Positions 22,358 through 33,056 are shown, counted from the stretch's first letter. The stretch: DNA of 64,000 bases from Corallium rubrum (GCA_964035015.1 OZ036015.1:2727501-2791500), one strand, 5' to 3'. Numbers and translations: made by a program. Notes: generated from the letters alone by a model not told the origin.

Positions 22358-22485
22358 TGTCTGTCTGTTTGTCCGTCCGTCCGTCCGCCCGCCCACCCGC
22401 CCGCCCGCCCGCCCGCCTGCCCGCCCGCCCGCACGCCTGCCCGCCCGCACGCCCGCCCGCCCGCACGCCCGCCCGCCCGCGGGAA
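22358..22485 (+). repeat. (CCGCCCGC)n GC-rich array
   Basis: TGTC/CCGT units turning into CCCGCCCGCACG repeats. Fills the intron between SRCR and F5/8 type C exons. Minus strand is G-rich (GGGCGGGC) and could form quadruplex-like structures. Confidence 0.9.
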
Positions 22486-22619
22486 ATCATACCCCTGAAA
22501 TTTCGCGCTCGAGAAGATTCCCTCCTTCCATCTTAAAAATCCTTGCAGAAAACCTGGTGTCAATCCGCAGACGTTTTGCTAAACCCACTATAACATAAAG
22601 GTATTTTAGTAATACATAC

Positions 22620-22922
22620 ATTGTGCCGTCGGGATATTGGAAGCTTTGCTTGAAGTGGAAGGAACAAGCTGAGCACAACAAGATGTATTAGTCGGTTGAC
22701 TACCATAGCAATACAGGTCTCCTGACGCAAGCTTTTGTCCAGCATTTATTGTCCATCCCTTATTACCACTGCCACTCTTTGTGTTAATGAATCCCAAATG
22801 ATGACATAGTGCAACTTCCTTTTCTTCACTCCAAGTTTTGTCGTCGGCTGCTATCCAGGTTGTGCCATGAAAGACTTCAATGTAACCTTGGTTTGGAGTT
22901 TGAGAGAGCCGAATCTTGGAGA
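22620..22922 (-). CDS. Gene B exon: SRCR-like domain
   Basis: A 303-bp exon, phase 1 at both ends (acceptor tttatag, donor gtatgt). It reads GYIEVFHGTTWIAADD, then EVALCHHLGF, KGWTINAG, DLYCYG and SCCAQL, the layout of a scavenger receptor cysteine-rich domain (GxVEVxxxGxWGxVCDDxW...VxCRxLGx...) but divergent: the usual VCDD cysteine is replaced (IAADD), so one disulfide is probably absent or re-paired. The final Cys codon is split with the next exon. SRCR domains are extracellular ligand-binding modules common in cnidarian and sponge receptors. Confidence 0.8.
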
Positions 22923-22954
22923 CTATAAAAATTATAAGATATCTGTATATCATT

Positions 22955-23220
22955 TCTGTCAAATTCCGTGTTCATTATAGTTAAATTTCGTGTTCACTAT
23001 CGTCAGATTCCGTGCTCATTATCGTGAAATTCCGTGCTCATTATCGTCAAATTCCGTACTCATTATCGTGAAATTCCCTGCTCATTATCGTCAAGTACCG
23101 TGCTCATTATTGTCAAATTTCGTAATGGTCAAATTGCGTGCTCAGGATCGTCAAATTCCGTGCTCATATTGAAATTCCGTGCCCATTACAGTCATAGTGA
23201 AATTCCGTGCCCATTACATA
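22955..23220 (+). repeat. 22-bp minisatellite, left part (split by LINE)
   Basis: About 12 imperfect units of (cgtgctcattatcgtcaaattc). The same array continues at 26306-26550, so the LINE 23221-26306 was inserted into it. Confidence 0.88.
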
Positions 23221-23229
23221 TGTGAGCCT

Positions 23230-24029
23230 AGTATAGAAGTAGAAAGTTGTAATACTTCGACAAATGAAAGTGTGAGTAGCAACGTTTTGGCAACCCTTAA
23301 CTCCATTCCCAATGAAAGAGGCTTTAAAATGGCCTTTTTAAATATTGTTAGCCTTCCTAAAAAGATAGATGAAATTCGTCATTCAATGTCTAACAAATGC
23401 ATTGATCTGATTGCATTTAATGAGACACGTCTTGATTCAAATATAACTGATAATTTAATTCACCTAGAAGATTACGATATTATTAGAAAAGATAGGTCAC
23501 GAAATGGAGGTGGAGTTTGCATATATTTGCGCAACTCCATCAATTTCAATGTGAGATTTGATCTAATTCCATCTGAATTAGAGGCTGTTTGTATTGAAAT
23601 TACTAAGCCACACAGTCGACCATTTATTGTTACGACAGTTTACAGACCACCTACTGCATCATCAGAATTCTTTGACCATTTGGAAAGGTTAATCAAACAA
23701 ATCGATGATGAAAACAAAGAAATGTATATATTAGGTGATCTAAATTGCGATATGTTGAAAGAAAAGAATCTTTCTGATATGCCAACTAAAAAACTAAATA
23801 CTGTATATGAATTGTACCAATTGACTCAATTGATTGATGAACCTACGCGAATAACAATGTCAACCTCCACTCTCATTGACCATATTGTTACAAATACACC
23901 TGAGAAAATTTCTGACTCTGGTGTTATTCACACTGGAATCAGTGACCACAGTTTGGTATTTTCAATCAGAAAAATTGGATTTCTTCAAAAAGAAGAAAAT
24001 GTTACTGAAATAAGAAACATGAAAAATTT
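23230..24029 (+). pseudogene. LINE ORF2, endonuclease region
   Basis: Reads MAFLNIVSLPKKIDEIR, IDLIAFNETRLDSNI (catalytic N and E), DRSRNGGGVCIYLRNSI, VTTVYRPPTASSEF, MYILGDLNCDMLKEK (catalytic GDxN), and ISDHSLVFSIRKI (SDH). These are the EEP family motifs that nick target DNA. Open until the MITE dimer interrupts it at 24030. Confidence 0.88.
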
Positions 24030-24235
24030 TAACTCTTTCTTGTCCGAATTGGTCTTTAGTATTTTATTCTGGCTAACGCCAGACGATTTTATTCACCTCT
24101 GGGGAAGCCCCCGGACAGGAATAAGTTATAAACTATCTCTTTAACTCTTTCTTGTCCGAATTGGTCTTTAGTATTTTATTCTGGCTAACGCCAGACGATT
24201 TTATTCACCTCTGGGGAAGCCCCCGGACAGAAACT
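24030..24235 (+). mobile_element. Dimeric TTAA-flanked MITE inside the LINE
   Basis: Two head-to-tail copies of the 99-bp MITE (24030-24128 and 24142-24235) separated by ataaactatctcttt. TTTTAACTC occurs at both outer ends, consistent with TTAA target duplication in the LINE codons around AAA AAT TTT AAC. The same dimer with the same spacer occurs reversed at 39078-39290. Confidence 0.85.
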
Positions 24236-24245
24236 TTTAACTCAA

Positions 24246-26080
24246 CATTGGGAATATGTTTAATTTTTTTGGTCATGAGCCAAATACCATGTGGGAAATT
24301 TGGAAAGAACTTTTCCTAGAAGTATTAGACAAACCTGCTCCACTTCAACAAAAAGAACGTAGGTCCAAGGAAGTTCCTTGGATTACGAGCAAAATTAAAA
24401 ATCTCATAAATGAAAGAGACAGACTAAAAAGAAAAGCCATAATTAGCAAATTAGAAATTGATTGGTCAAATTACAAACAGACTAGAAATCAGGTAAATAT
24501 TGAATTAAGAAATTCCAAATTTACTGCATTCAAACTTATTAGTGTAAACGATGTTTGCCACCTCTTGCATGGTCTATCTAGCAATAAAGCCACTGGCATT
24601 GATAAGATTTCATGTAAAATTATTAAGATAGCTGCACCTGTTATTGCAGATTCACTAACATATATTTTTAATCAGGCTATTACCCTATCCTCTTTCCCTA
24701 ATGAATGGAAAATAGCTAGAGTAACACCTCTTTATAAAAATGGCCATCGAAATGTACCAGGAAACTACCGGCCAATTTCAGTTTTGCCTGCCATAAGCAA
24801 AATCATGGAACGAATTCTGTATGACCAACTGTACAATTATTTAACTAAATTTGGACTGCTAAGCAATTCCCAATTTGGTTTTCGCAAATCTCACGCTACA
24901 GCTACAGCATTACTAGACTGTACAAACGACTGGGATGTTAACTTAGACAGAAAAATGTTTAATCTAGTAGTTTTCATTGACTTGAAAAAAGCATTTGATA
25001 CCGTTGATCATCAAATTCTATTGAAAAAGTTGGAGCTCTATGGAATAAAAGGACAGGCTCTTTCTTAATTACTAAAATTTTATCTAACAAATCGAACACA
25101 GAAGTGTCAAATTAATGGATTTGTCTCATCAGAACGTCTGATTAGATGTGGAGTACCTCAAGGTTCTATCTTAGGACCACTATTATTCTTACTCTATATC
25201 AATGACTTACCTCAGTGTCTTAATAATATTAAACCTAGGTTATTTGCGGATGACACAAATCTTACTGCTTCTGGAGACTCGATAACCGATATTGAAACTG
25301 CAGTAAATTCGGATTTAGAAAACCTTAGGAAATGGTTAATGGCTAATAAACTTAGCTTAAATGTAGCCAAAACAGAATTTATGTTGATTGGCTCAAAACC
25401 AAAGATAAAATGTACTGCAAATGCTCCCCCAAATATTTTCATTGAAAATAAATAGATTAAACAAGTTTATGAATGCAAAACTCTTGGAGTATAACTATTG
25501 ACCAGCATTTATCTTGGAAAAATAATACTGAAAATATTTGCAAAAAAATAACAGCAGGAATTGCTGCTCTCCGTCGTGTCAAACCTTTTGTTGATAAAGG
25601 TACACTTATTTGTATATATAACGCTATTGTTCGCCCACACTTCCATTATTGTTGTGAAGTATGGGATGTGTTTGGCGAAACACAATCTAAACGACTCCAA
25701 AAGCTACAGAATAGAGCTGCTCGAATCATCATGAACATGAGCAACGATGTAGATCATTCTGTAGCTTTACATGCCTTGGGCTGGGAGCCACTGAAAATGA
25801 TAAGAAAAAAGGCAAAAGCAAAACTGATATAAAATCTTAAATAAAATGGGTCCTGAGTCACTACTCACTGACCTATTTACTTATAAAAGTCAAGTGACAA
25901 ACTATAAACTTCGAGATATTTCAAATGGTCTTTGTTTACCACAACCGCGTACAAATAATATGAAAAATAGTTTTATGTATGACGGTGCTCATCTATAGAA
26001 CTCTCTTCCAAACGAGTTTAGAGAGAGCGAATCCCTTTCGACTTTTCAAAGGAAAATTGCTACACACACTTTTCAACCGT
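24246..26080 (+). pseudogene. LINE ORF2, reverse transcriptase and C-terminal region
   Basis: RT motifs in order: KATGIDKISCKII, NYRPISVLPAISKIMERIL, SQFGFRKSHATATALLDCTN, VVFIDLKKAFDTVDH, GVPQGSILGPLLFLLYINDL, PRLFADDTNLTASG (catalytic FADD), NKLSLNVAKTEFM, then after a shift HLSWKNNTENICKKI and RPHFHYCCEVWDVFG. In-frame stops near 24263, 25066 and 25454. Non-functional. Confidence 0.88.
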
Positions 26081-26305
26081 AAAACATTATTATAACTTTG
26101 TAAATAGATTACTTGTAAATTATGTTCCTGTTCTGCACTATTAACTATTATATTAGTGACACTATTCATAATATTCTATATTGATATACTCCTTATTTTG
26201 TACATAACTTAAAATACTTATGTAATTCTTTTTTACACGCCCCCTGTGGAAATCAGCTTCGGTTGACGGGGTTAGCGTGTATAAATAAAGTTCTATCATC
26301 ATCAT

Positions 26306-26550
26306 TCCGTGCTCACTTATAGTACAATTTCGTGATTGTCAAACTCCGTGCTCATTATCGTCAAATTCCGTGCGTATTATTGTCAAATTCCGTACTCATG
26401 ATTATCTAATTTCGTGAAATTGCGTGCTCACTATAGTCAAATTTCGTGATTGTCAAATTACGTTCTCAGTATCGTGAAATTCCTTGCTCATTATAGTCAA
26501 ATTTCGTGCTCACTATAATCAATTTTCGTGCTCATTATTTTTAAGTTCCG
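26306..26550 (+). repeat. 22-bp minisatellite, right part
   Basis: Continuation of the array at 22955-23220 (ccgtgctcattatcgtcaaatt), with more divergent units. Its right end abuts the terminal repeat of the Ngaro-type element at 26551. Confidence 0.88.
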
Positions 26551-26765
26551 TTTAACTGCCAGATCTTCGTTGTTGGTTGGAGGTAGGTGCCATAGGTGGC
26601 CAAGGCTAAGCAATCTAGCCGTAAGCAATGAGCAATGAGCAATGCAACATAGCAAGCAATTGAGCAATCCCGACTTCGGGGCAAGCAATTGAGCAATCCC
26701 GACTTCGGGACAAGATTGTAAGCAGTAAGAGGTCACCATGACAACTCTGCCAAGGCAGACCTCCC
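26551..26765 (-). repeat. Ngaro split direct repeat B2
   Basis: Matches 27085-27292 from tttaactgccagatcttcgt to ggcagacctccc, with one mismatch early and a 7-bp extra gcaatga. Contains an internal tandem pair (gcaattgagcaatcccgact twice). Confidence 0.9.
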
Positions 26766-26857
26766 GGCACCTGTCACACTGAGTAATCAGTGGAATATGT
26801 ATTACGTATAACACGAGTCTAACTTACTTACCTGAAAGGGGGTGGGGGAAGGGTGGG

Positions 26858-27085
26858 GGAACAAGCGACAATCCAATGCAAAAGACACGAGAGCTGAGCA
26901 ACAGACTAGCAAGCAAAGCCAGCAAAGATAGCAGCAACGCTACAGACACAAGCCCCGCCAAATGGGAACCGTGCGTGTGCGCCCCTAGGCCTCCTCAAAA
27001 TCTTGGAACTCCCAAGATCGTAAGGGGTAGTCCGCTGGCTAACTACATCGGCAGTTAACTTTGCTTAAATTACATTTAACCACAT
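26858..27085 (-). repeat. Ngaro split direct repeat A2
   Basis: Matches 32444-32673 (ggaacaagcgacaatcc ... catttaaccacat) almost perfectly. Directly abuts B1. Unique 92 bp (26766-26857) separate it from B2. Confidence 0.9.
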
Positions 27086-27292
27086 TTAACTGCCAGATCT
27101 TCGTTCTTGGTTGGAGGTAGGTGCCATAGGTGGCCAAGGCTAAGCAATCTAGCCGTAAGCAATGAGCAATGCAACATAGCAAGCAATTGAGCAATCCCGA
27201 CTTCGGGGCAAGCAATTGAGCAATCCCGACTTCGGGACAAGATTGTAAGCAGTAAGAGGTCACCATGACAACTCTGCCAAGGCAGACCTCCC
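27085..27292 (-). repeat. Ngaro split direct repeat B1
   Basis: Second copy of the B repeat, adjoining A2 at 27085; this junction is thought to mirror the circular intermediate in the Ngaro replication model. Confidence 0.9.
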
Positions 27293-27494
27293 AACACTGG
27301 TCAGTCCTTCAAGCACTAAGGATGTACGACGACATCACATGCTTGAAGAAGGAGATGCCGTGGCAGAGTGCCATGGAATCTGACTCCAACACTGACCATC
27401 TTCACTGTTGGCTGCGCCACCGACTCAGAAGGCACCTACCCATGCAATTTCGTACAGGAGACATAATAGGCAAGAAATAACAACCAAGGAATTG

Positions 27495-28540
27495 CCAACC
27501 TATCTTTATTAACACATGTGTCTGGCCACGTTAGCTAAAACGTTCCGAGGTGTCCGAATATAAGACGTGTACGCATTACTAGTCCACCGTCCTCACGTTT
27601 GAATTAAGTGGTCGGGAACACCAGCAGCGGCAGCTGTTGTGGCCGCACCAATACGAAAGCTATGGCTGCCAAAATATCCGTTGATCCCAGCGGTTTCTAA
27701 AAGACCGCGAAGTTTCTCCGTCAGGAATGAGCGCGATAAGGGGCAACCATCGGACCGCACGAAAAGAGGACCAGGATGGCTTCCTCGTCGTTCCAAGTAG
27801 CTCATCAGTGAATCCACGGGGCAGATTGGCGGACTACCGCGACCGAGGGTAATCACGCATCCTTTGCGGAATGGGTCGGTTTTAGAGGCCTTAATGCAGA
27901 CTTGAATGCCAGACGGATTACAGCGATGGTCTACCGTCACGTCACCGACTGAAAGATGATGAGAGGGCGAGTAAGTCGTTCCTGGTTGTACTAAGGAAGA
28001 TCTAAGAAAACCAAAGAAGGCTAAACAACAGGCCCCCCAGAACATGGTATCGTTGTAGATTGACAGATCGAGGCCAGAAACCATGCTACGAAGTATTTGC
28101 GGAGTTATCGGAAGGCGTTTGTCTGGCGAAGAACCTTTGGATCGCTTGATCCCCTTGACCACGCGTTGTAAGCGGAGACAATCTCTTAAAGGATCAGGGT
28201 AACCAAGTTCAATGTGGAGAGAGCGAACTGCCGAAAGGTAGACTTTTATGGTGGCGGGCTTTAGAGACGCTGCGAGGTTGGTAGCAAATAAGCAGAGAGT
28301 CCATTCTTCTGCAGGAAAGGGAGAGCCATCTGGATGAACCCGACCATTCATTCGGCAGAAGTTTGTGAATAAACGTTGCGCCGAGCTGTAGGTCTTCCGT
28401 GTCGACGGAGCTAAGCCTTGCAAAAGAAAGGAGTGGCATTGTTCTTCTAATGAACTGGCGCCAGTTGACGCAGAAGGCCATTTGACACGGCAATCGGCTG
28501 CGGTAGTGCTTCTGGAGCTAGCTGTCGAAACACCTGCCAA
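27495..28540 (-). pseudogene. Ngaro tyrosine recombinase with premature stop
   Basis: N-terminal SAM-like part (SFLLQGLAPSTRKTYSSAQR, LKPATIKVYLSAVRSLH), then catalytic part: LAFFGFLRSS (Arg I), GIQVCIKASKTDPFRKG (Lys), NGYFGSHSFRIGAATTAAAA (H-x-x-R). A TGA at about 27590 ends the frame just after the PDHLIQT segment; the same frame continues beyond with GRWTSNAY, the expected position of the catalytic Tyr, to a stop near 27500. So the nucleophile is cut off in this copy unless the stop is read through. Confidence 0.85.
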
Positions 28541-30045
28541 TTGAAACGTGAAAGAGCGTCAGCAACGCGATTCTCGCGTCCAGGAAGATGTATTGCTTCA
28601 AAAGAAAAATTATAGCGCGCAGCCGCCATCAGCAATGCGCGCAGCAAATGCATAATCGGTTGATTTTTTGATGTGCGAGAGTTGAGGACGTAAACGATCG
28701 AAACATTATCTAAGTAAAAACAGACACGTTGTCGAGACCACTTGTGCCCCCATAAATGAGCTGCTACCACCACTGGAAACAATTCCTTATACGCAATAGA
28801 TAAGCTTGGTTGAGAGGGCATCCAACGCTGGTTGAACCACTCCCGTTGGTAGAATGCTCCATATCCAATGGCACCGGCTGCATCCGAAGTAACTTGCAGG
28901 TCCGCGACCGGTACAAGAGCTGGGAGAAGAAAGAAATTTGTGCCATTCCATGCTTGGACAAAATCAATCCACCATTGCAGATCTTTACGGAACTCGCTGT
29001 TCAGGCAAATAGGATGATCGCGACGGCGAAAACCAGATAGCAAATCGATCATGCGACGCAAGAAGGTGCACCCAGGCCAAACCACTAGACACGCATGGTG
29101 AAGGGTACCAATTAGTGACTCTAACTGCATTCTGGAGCACCATTTGCGACAACGCCAGCTATTCAAAGTACAGAAGAAAGCAGACAGCTTGTTGTCAGGC
29201 AAGCGAGCGATTTGCTGCACGGAATCGAGCTCAATACCAAGAACTACGAGACAGGTGGTAGGGCCCACTGTCTTACCAGGATGTAAAGGTAAGCCTAATG
29301 CTTCGCAAACGGACGAGGCCAAAGTCAAATTATGCGCGCATTGAGGCGAATTGGGAGGGCCAGCCGTGATGTAATCATCCAAATAGTGTAGGAGGTCAGC
29401 TATGGAATAGTTGTGCTGCAGAATCCATTCTACTAAGTCAGCAATCGAATTAAAAATAAATGGCGCCGATCGTAGACCAAAGAGCAAGGCGAGATCAATG
29501 TAAAATTTCTTCCTCCATTTCATGCCAAGCAAAACCCGCTGTGATGGAGAAATGGCAACATTACGATAGGCACTTTGGACATCGAATTTGGCCACTAACG
29601 CGCCTCGTCCAAAACGACTAACCATCGCGACCACGTCATCGAATTTGATATACCGGAGAGAAAATTGATCCGGGTTTATACCATCGTTGACACTATGACC
29701 CGTGGGAGAGGAGAGATCCAGAATTAGGCGCCATTTTCCCGGTTGACCGGACTTCGGAATTACCCCAAAGCTGCTAACGTGGAGGTTGGAGAGAGGTGGT
29801 GTATCGAAAGGACCCGCAACCCTTCCCAAGACCACTTCGTTTTGTAAATAGGCGTCGACTACGTCTGGGTGTTGGTAGGCAGAAAGCTTATTTTTACAAG
29901 CGGACACTAAAGGAAGCTGCTGATCGAACCCCAGATCAAACCCACTTCGAATGCCTGTTAAGACATAGTCGAGGAGGTGAACCTCTGTAAATTGAGCGGA
30001 GAAACCATGGAAACAGGAGGTAGCGACCCTGCAAGCACAATCAAC
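28447..30045 (-). CDS. Ngaro reverse transcriptase-RNase H
   Basis: Open from about 30045 on the minus strand, before the first listed start at 29907. RT motifs: SNLHVSSFGVIPKSGQPGKW, RLILDLSSP, LVAKFDVQSAYRNVAI, ALLFGLRSAPFIFNSIAD, LLHYLDDYITAGPP (catalytic YLDD). RNase H: LQVTSDAAGAIGYGAF, AYKELFPVVVAAHLWG, CFYLDNVSIVYVLN, HLPGRENRVADALSRF, retaining the acidic residues. It overlaps the recombinase frame by about 90 bp (28447-28540), as usual for these elements. Appears intact. Confidence 0.9.
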   Translation of the reverse strand, partial: VDCACRVATSCFHGFSAQFTEVHLLDYVLTGIRSGFDLGFDQQLPLVSACKNKLSAYQHPDVVDAYLQNEVVLGRVAGPFDTPPLSNLHVSSFGVIPKSGQPGKWRLILDLSSPTGHSVNDGINPDQFSLRYIKFDDVVAMVSRFGRGALVAKFDVQSAYRNVAISPSQRVLLGMKWRKKFYIDLALLFGLRSAPFIFNSIADLVEWILQHNYSIADLLHYLDDYITAGPPNSPQCAHNLTLASSVCEALGLPLHPGKTVGPTTCLVVLGIELDSVQQIARLPDNKLSAFFCTLNSWRCRKWCSRMQLESLIGTLHHACLVVWPGCTFLRRMIDLLSGFRRRDHPICLNSEFRKDLQWWIDFVQAWNGTNFFLLPALVPVADLQVTSDAAGAIGYGAFYQREWFNQRWMPSQPSLSIAYKELFPVVVAAHLWGHKWSRQRVCFYLDNVSIVYVLNSRTSKNQPIMHLLRALLMAAARYNFSFEAIHLPGRENRVADALSRFNWQVFRQLAPEALPQPIAVSNGLLRQLAPVH

Positions 30046-30084
30046 GAGCTATAACTTCTACTACGACACTGCGCAAGGTTACAG

Positions 30085-30150
30085 AATTTTTTTTTTTTTT
30101 TTTTTTGGGAGGGTGGGGTGGGGGGGTGGGTGGGTGGGTGGGGGTATATT
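30085..30150 (+). other. Poly-T and G-run tract within the Ngaro element
   Basis: Twenty-two T followed by gggagggtggggtggggggg and (gggtg) runs between the gag-like and RT regions. The four or more G-runs could form a G-quadruplex on the plus strand. 30150-31079 contains no recognised domain; a 107-codon plus frame at 30313-30636 has no support. Confidence 0.6.
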
Positions 30151-31079
30151 GAAAAACGATCATTACTCGCTACGGCCTAGAGCCCACTTAAACTGCATTT
30201 TTTAACTCAGGAAAGAAGTTGCCAAGTCGTGGAACTCCCCCCGTATAACCAAAGCATACCGTGAAGACTTATAATGAAGTTATAATGAAGACTAAACTAA
30301 GTATTCTGTTCGGTGTCGGTGGATGCTGACAAAGAGAACTGCATACTCGTCGCGCATGGACAAAGCGTGCCACCCGCCCCCCGGTTGCTACAGTTCCTGA
30401 GTCAGCAAAGAATGACGTACGCACTGGCGCCCACACGTCTAGCGAACGTTCGCTGCAAAGTTCTCAAAAAAGGGCTTCCCCCAAATACGGAGTTGTTTAC
30501 CAGATACGCTCTGCGAGACGGGGGTACCCGCAAACATAGAATGCACACAAGACAAGGTTCGATTTTATTTTATTTCCATACAACGAGCTCTTTTGGCGTG
30601 GAAGCGTTAGCACGATTATCGAACATGGGGGGATAACTGACAATCACAAACACGAATAAGCCACGCGAGAACAGGAAAAAAAACGGGCGAAGACCACTAC
30701 CATTAACTAAGGCGAGTTGAACGATGCGGAACAATAGCGAACCTGTATAAGCCAGCCAAACGAAGAATTCCAGTAGTGGTATTTATTATTAATTTTATTT
30801 TTATGGCATAAACTACCTAAGCAACAACACCGAGTAGTAACGAAGAGTAACATTCCGTCCTAAGACACGAGCTACTACTGTCTACTGCTAACAACAAGTC
30901 TAACTCTAAAACAACATTACGGATAACATGCATATAGAACTAACTCATGGGTTATAAGCCCAACAGTCAAGCAATATCCGAGCACAGTTGTGTAAAAATC
31001 GTATGGCTAGAGGACCTACGCTTCAGACCGTTAGCATCACCATCATATTATAGAGGTCAGTGGTTAGCATGTATAAAAG

Positions 31080-32306
31080 TTAATAGTCAATGCTTCTTGC
31101 GCTTGTTACGGTACTCGGGCGAGTGATCTTGCCATACGAGGCCGTACACTCGCTCGAACGGTGATTTGCTGAGCATATCAAACAGCTATGCTTAAAGCGA
31201 CACTGGTTAGATGGGGCAACACAGTGTCCTCTATTCCACGAAGTACAGAGGACTGTAGCAGGATTCCCTTGCGCTTCAACGCCGGGCGATGTTAGTCGGT
31301 TTTCTTGGCTACGAACGGTTGAACCAGCCGTGTGGAAGTTAAACAATTGAACATTTATGTGCGACCAATCGACAAGGTCAGTGGCTGCAGCATGTTGCCG
31401 AAAAGCAATATCATAGTGCAACCAAGCTTTCCCTTGAAATTGGCGAAATGTACGCAAGATCAACAATTTATATACTGTTAGGTCTTTCCACCAGCGCGGG
31501 TAATGGGTAGTTAGGACTAAGCTAAACACAGTGAAAGCCTCTAACCACGAAATGATGTCGACAATCTCGCGACGCGGTTTTTTGGATGAGCCCGTTAAAA
31601 CTAAACGACCATCAAGCAATAGTTGTGGTTCATTATCTTGTGGCGAGGCATTCTCAGGTAGCAGGTCGCACAAGTTGATGAACTTGCCCGTCAGAATCAT
31701 CGAAACTGTCTTATACGGGACCGGAGTGTAACCGGGGCTAATCACGAACGGTTGTTGCGAAGAACTTGTTTGGTACAACGATGGTGGCATTGGGTTGTTA
31801 ACCGAAGGCAATGAGGACGACGCTAACACGATATCAAGACTACACGGATTTGGTGCTATAGACAAGGGTGGACCCGATGCAACAACAGGATTTGTAAAAG
31901 TATTAACAAAAGATGGAACGAGCCTACCTTGTCTCTGCGACTGAAGATATGGAGTTGGCATACCACCTGAAGCAGCATTGGAATGCAGGGGTTGTTGGCC
32001 AATGTTTTCCATCATTTGTGTCTCGGTTCTCAGTGCGTTAGGATGTCCAGCAGCTAAAGAGGCTTGACCATGGATGGCTGGACGTGATGGAAGGTTGGAC
32101 GACAAAACTGCAGTGGCCGTAGCTGGGAGAGGACTCGAAGTCGACGGAAGGCTCGGGGACGACGTGGACGGTGGAATACGCGAAGCAACAGCGGAATCTA
32201 CCAACTGGATCAATGATCCTTCAAGTGCGGGGACTACCGCGTTTACTAGCTCATTGGAGGCTGTAGTCACAGGCGTAGTAGTGGCGCTATTCGATGAGGT
32301 TGCCAA
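31080..32306 (-). pseudogene. Ngaro gag-like ORF
   Basis: About 408 codons, Ser/Thr/Pro-rich N-terminal half, then a helical middle (LTVYKLLILRTFRQFQGKAW, LHYDIAFRQHAAATDLVDW) and a Cys/His cluster (C-x7-C-x6-C-x3-H then CLICSANH-x4-C) resembling nucleic-acid-binding zinc motifs of Ngaro/DIRS Gag proteins. No good ATG opens this frame; an ATG frame just upstream (MPRHTRNSQESAFSPSTP) stops at 32287, so a frameshift probably separates them. RNA packaging role inferred. Confidence 0.75.
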
Positions 32307-32443
32307 ATGTTTGAAGACACTGTAGACCCACTCGAGCTAGTGGAGTGCTTGGCGAAAAAGCGCTTTCCTGGCTATTGCGGGTATGTCGAGGCATAGCGTT
32401 ACTGTGCCAAACGACACTGCAAGCTATTAGCAATAAACAAAAA

Positions 32444-32673
32444 GGAACAAGCGACAATCCAAAATGCAAAAGACCCGAGAGCTGAGCAACAGGCTAGCAA
32501 GCAAAGCCAGCAAAGATAGCAGCAACGCTACAGACACAAGCCCCGCCAAATGGGAACCGTGCGTGTGCGCCCCTAGGCCTCCTCAAAATCTTGGAACTCC
32601 CAAGATCGTAAGGGGTAGTCCGCTGGCTAACTACATCGGCAGTTAACTTTGCTTAAATTACATTTAACCACAT
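32444..32673 (-). repeat. Ngaro split direct repeat A1 (element 5' end)
   Basis: Copy of A2, marking the element's upstream end. Ends 64 bp before the SUEL exon's GC donor of Gene B. Confidence 0.9.
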
Positions 32674-32736
32674 GCTACAAAACACTATTAATCAAAATAT
32701 TATTTTATAATAACGATTATTAATTATACAACTTGC

Positions 32737-33030
32737 CTGTCGTAATAGCTGGTGTATCAACGCAGTTGTATTCCATATAAAGTTGACTTGATGTCTTTGG
32801 ACATTGACTCAGTTTAAACAAATTACTGTCAGCAGTCATGTTACACGAGATCTTCCCATCACAATGAGCCTTGACAAAACATAAAGCAAACGAGCTACAC
32901 TTGGTGTCATTGTTGTAGACAAATGGCTTTCCATCACTGAATTGTCCAAATTCTGCTTTCACAACCTCCATCTTTTGCGACGAAGCACAGTTGACATCAG
33001 TCATTGTAGAATCTTTATCTGTCACTGATC
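32737..33030 (-). CDS. Gene B exon: SUEL-type galactose-binding lectin domain
   Basis: A 294-bp phase-1 exon. The translation has the lectin pattern: Cys after VN, AEFGQFSDGKPF, CSS-x3-CFVKAHCDGKISC, a SQCPKTSSQLYMEYNC ending. SUEL (rhamnose/galactose-binding) lectin domains are known as carbohydrate-binding modules at the N-terminal side of adhesion receptors such as latrophilins; here the role would be extracellular ligand binding. Acceptor attcag at 33031. The 3' end requires a GC donor (ACAG followed by gcaagt), a recognised minor splice type; no GT donor in frame fits as well. The following intron is almost 10 kb and full of retroelements. Confidence 0.85.
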
Positions 33031-33056
33031 CTGAATATTGTACAAAACATAAAATA

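Larger units (their letters stand above)
23221..26306 (+). mobile_element. EEP-endonuclease LINE, 5'-truncated and inactive
   Basis: Contains an apurinic-like (EEP) endonuclease region followed by reverse transcriptase and a C-terminal region, and ends tagcgtgtataaataaagtt with a short (TCA)n tail at 26283-26306. ORF1 is missing. Disrupted by a MITE dimer at 24030-24235, several stops and at least one frameshift. Jockey/CR1/Rex-like group judged from domain order and tail; exact clade not assigned. Confidence 0.88.
26551..32673 (-). mobile_element. Ngaro/PAT-type tyrosine-recombinase retrotransposon
   Basis: A 6.1-kb element on the minus strand with gag-like, RT-RNase H and tyrosine recombinase regions and split direct repeats: A1 32673-32444, internal region, B1 27292-27085, A2 27085-26858, B2 26765-26551 (A1=A2, B1=B2). 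This A1-ORFs-B1-A2-B2 layout is the hallmark of Ngaro and PAT elements, unlike the inverted repeats of DIRS1. No methyltransferase region lies between RNase H and recombinase, favouring Ngaro. Repeat pairs are nearly identical (a 7-bp indel in B, a 2-bp indel in A), suggesting recent insertion, but the recombinase has a premature stop. Confidence 0.9.

Noticed and set aside
27265..27480. Short plus frames at the Ngaro end
   Set aside because: Antisense to the recombinase/terminal repeat region; shadows.
30313..30636. 107-codon plus frame inside Ngaro
   Set aside because: Opposite strand to the element genes, no recognisable domain.
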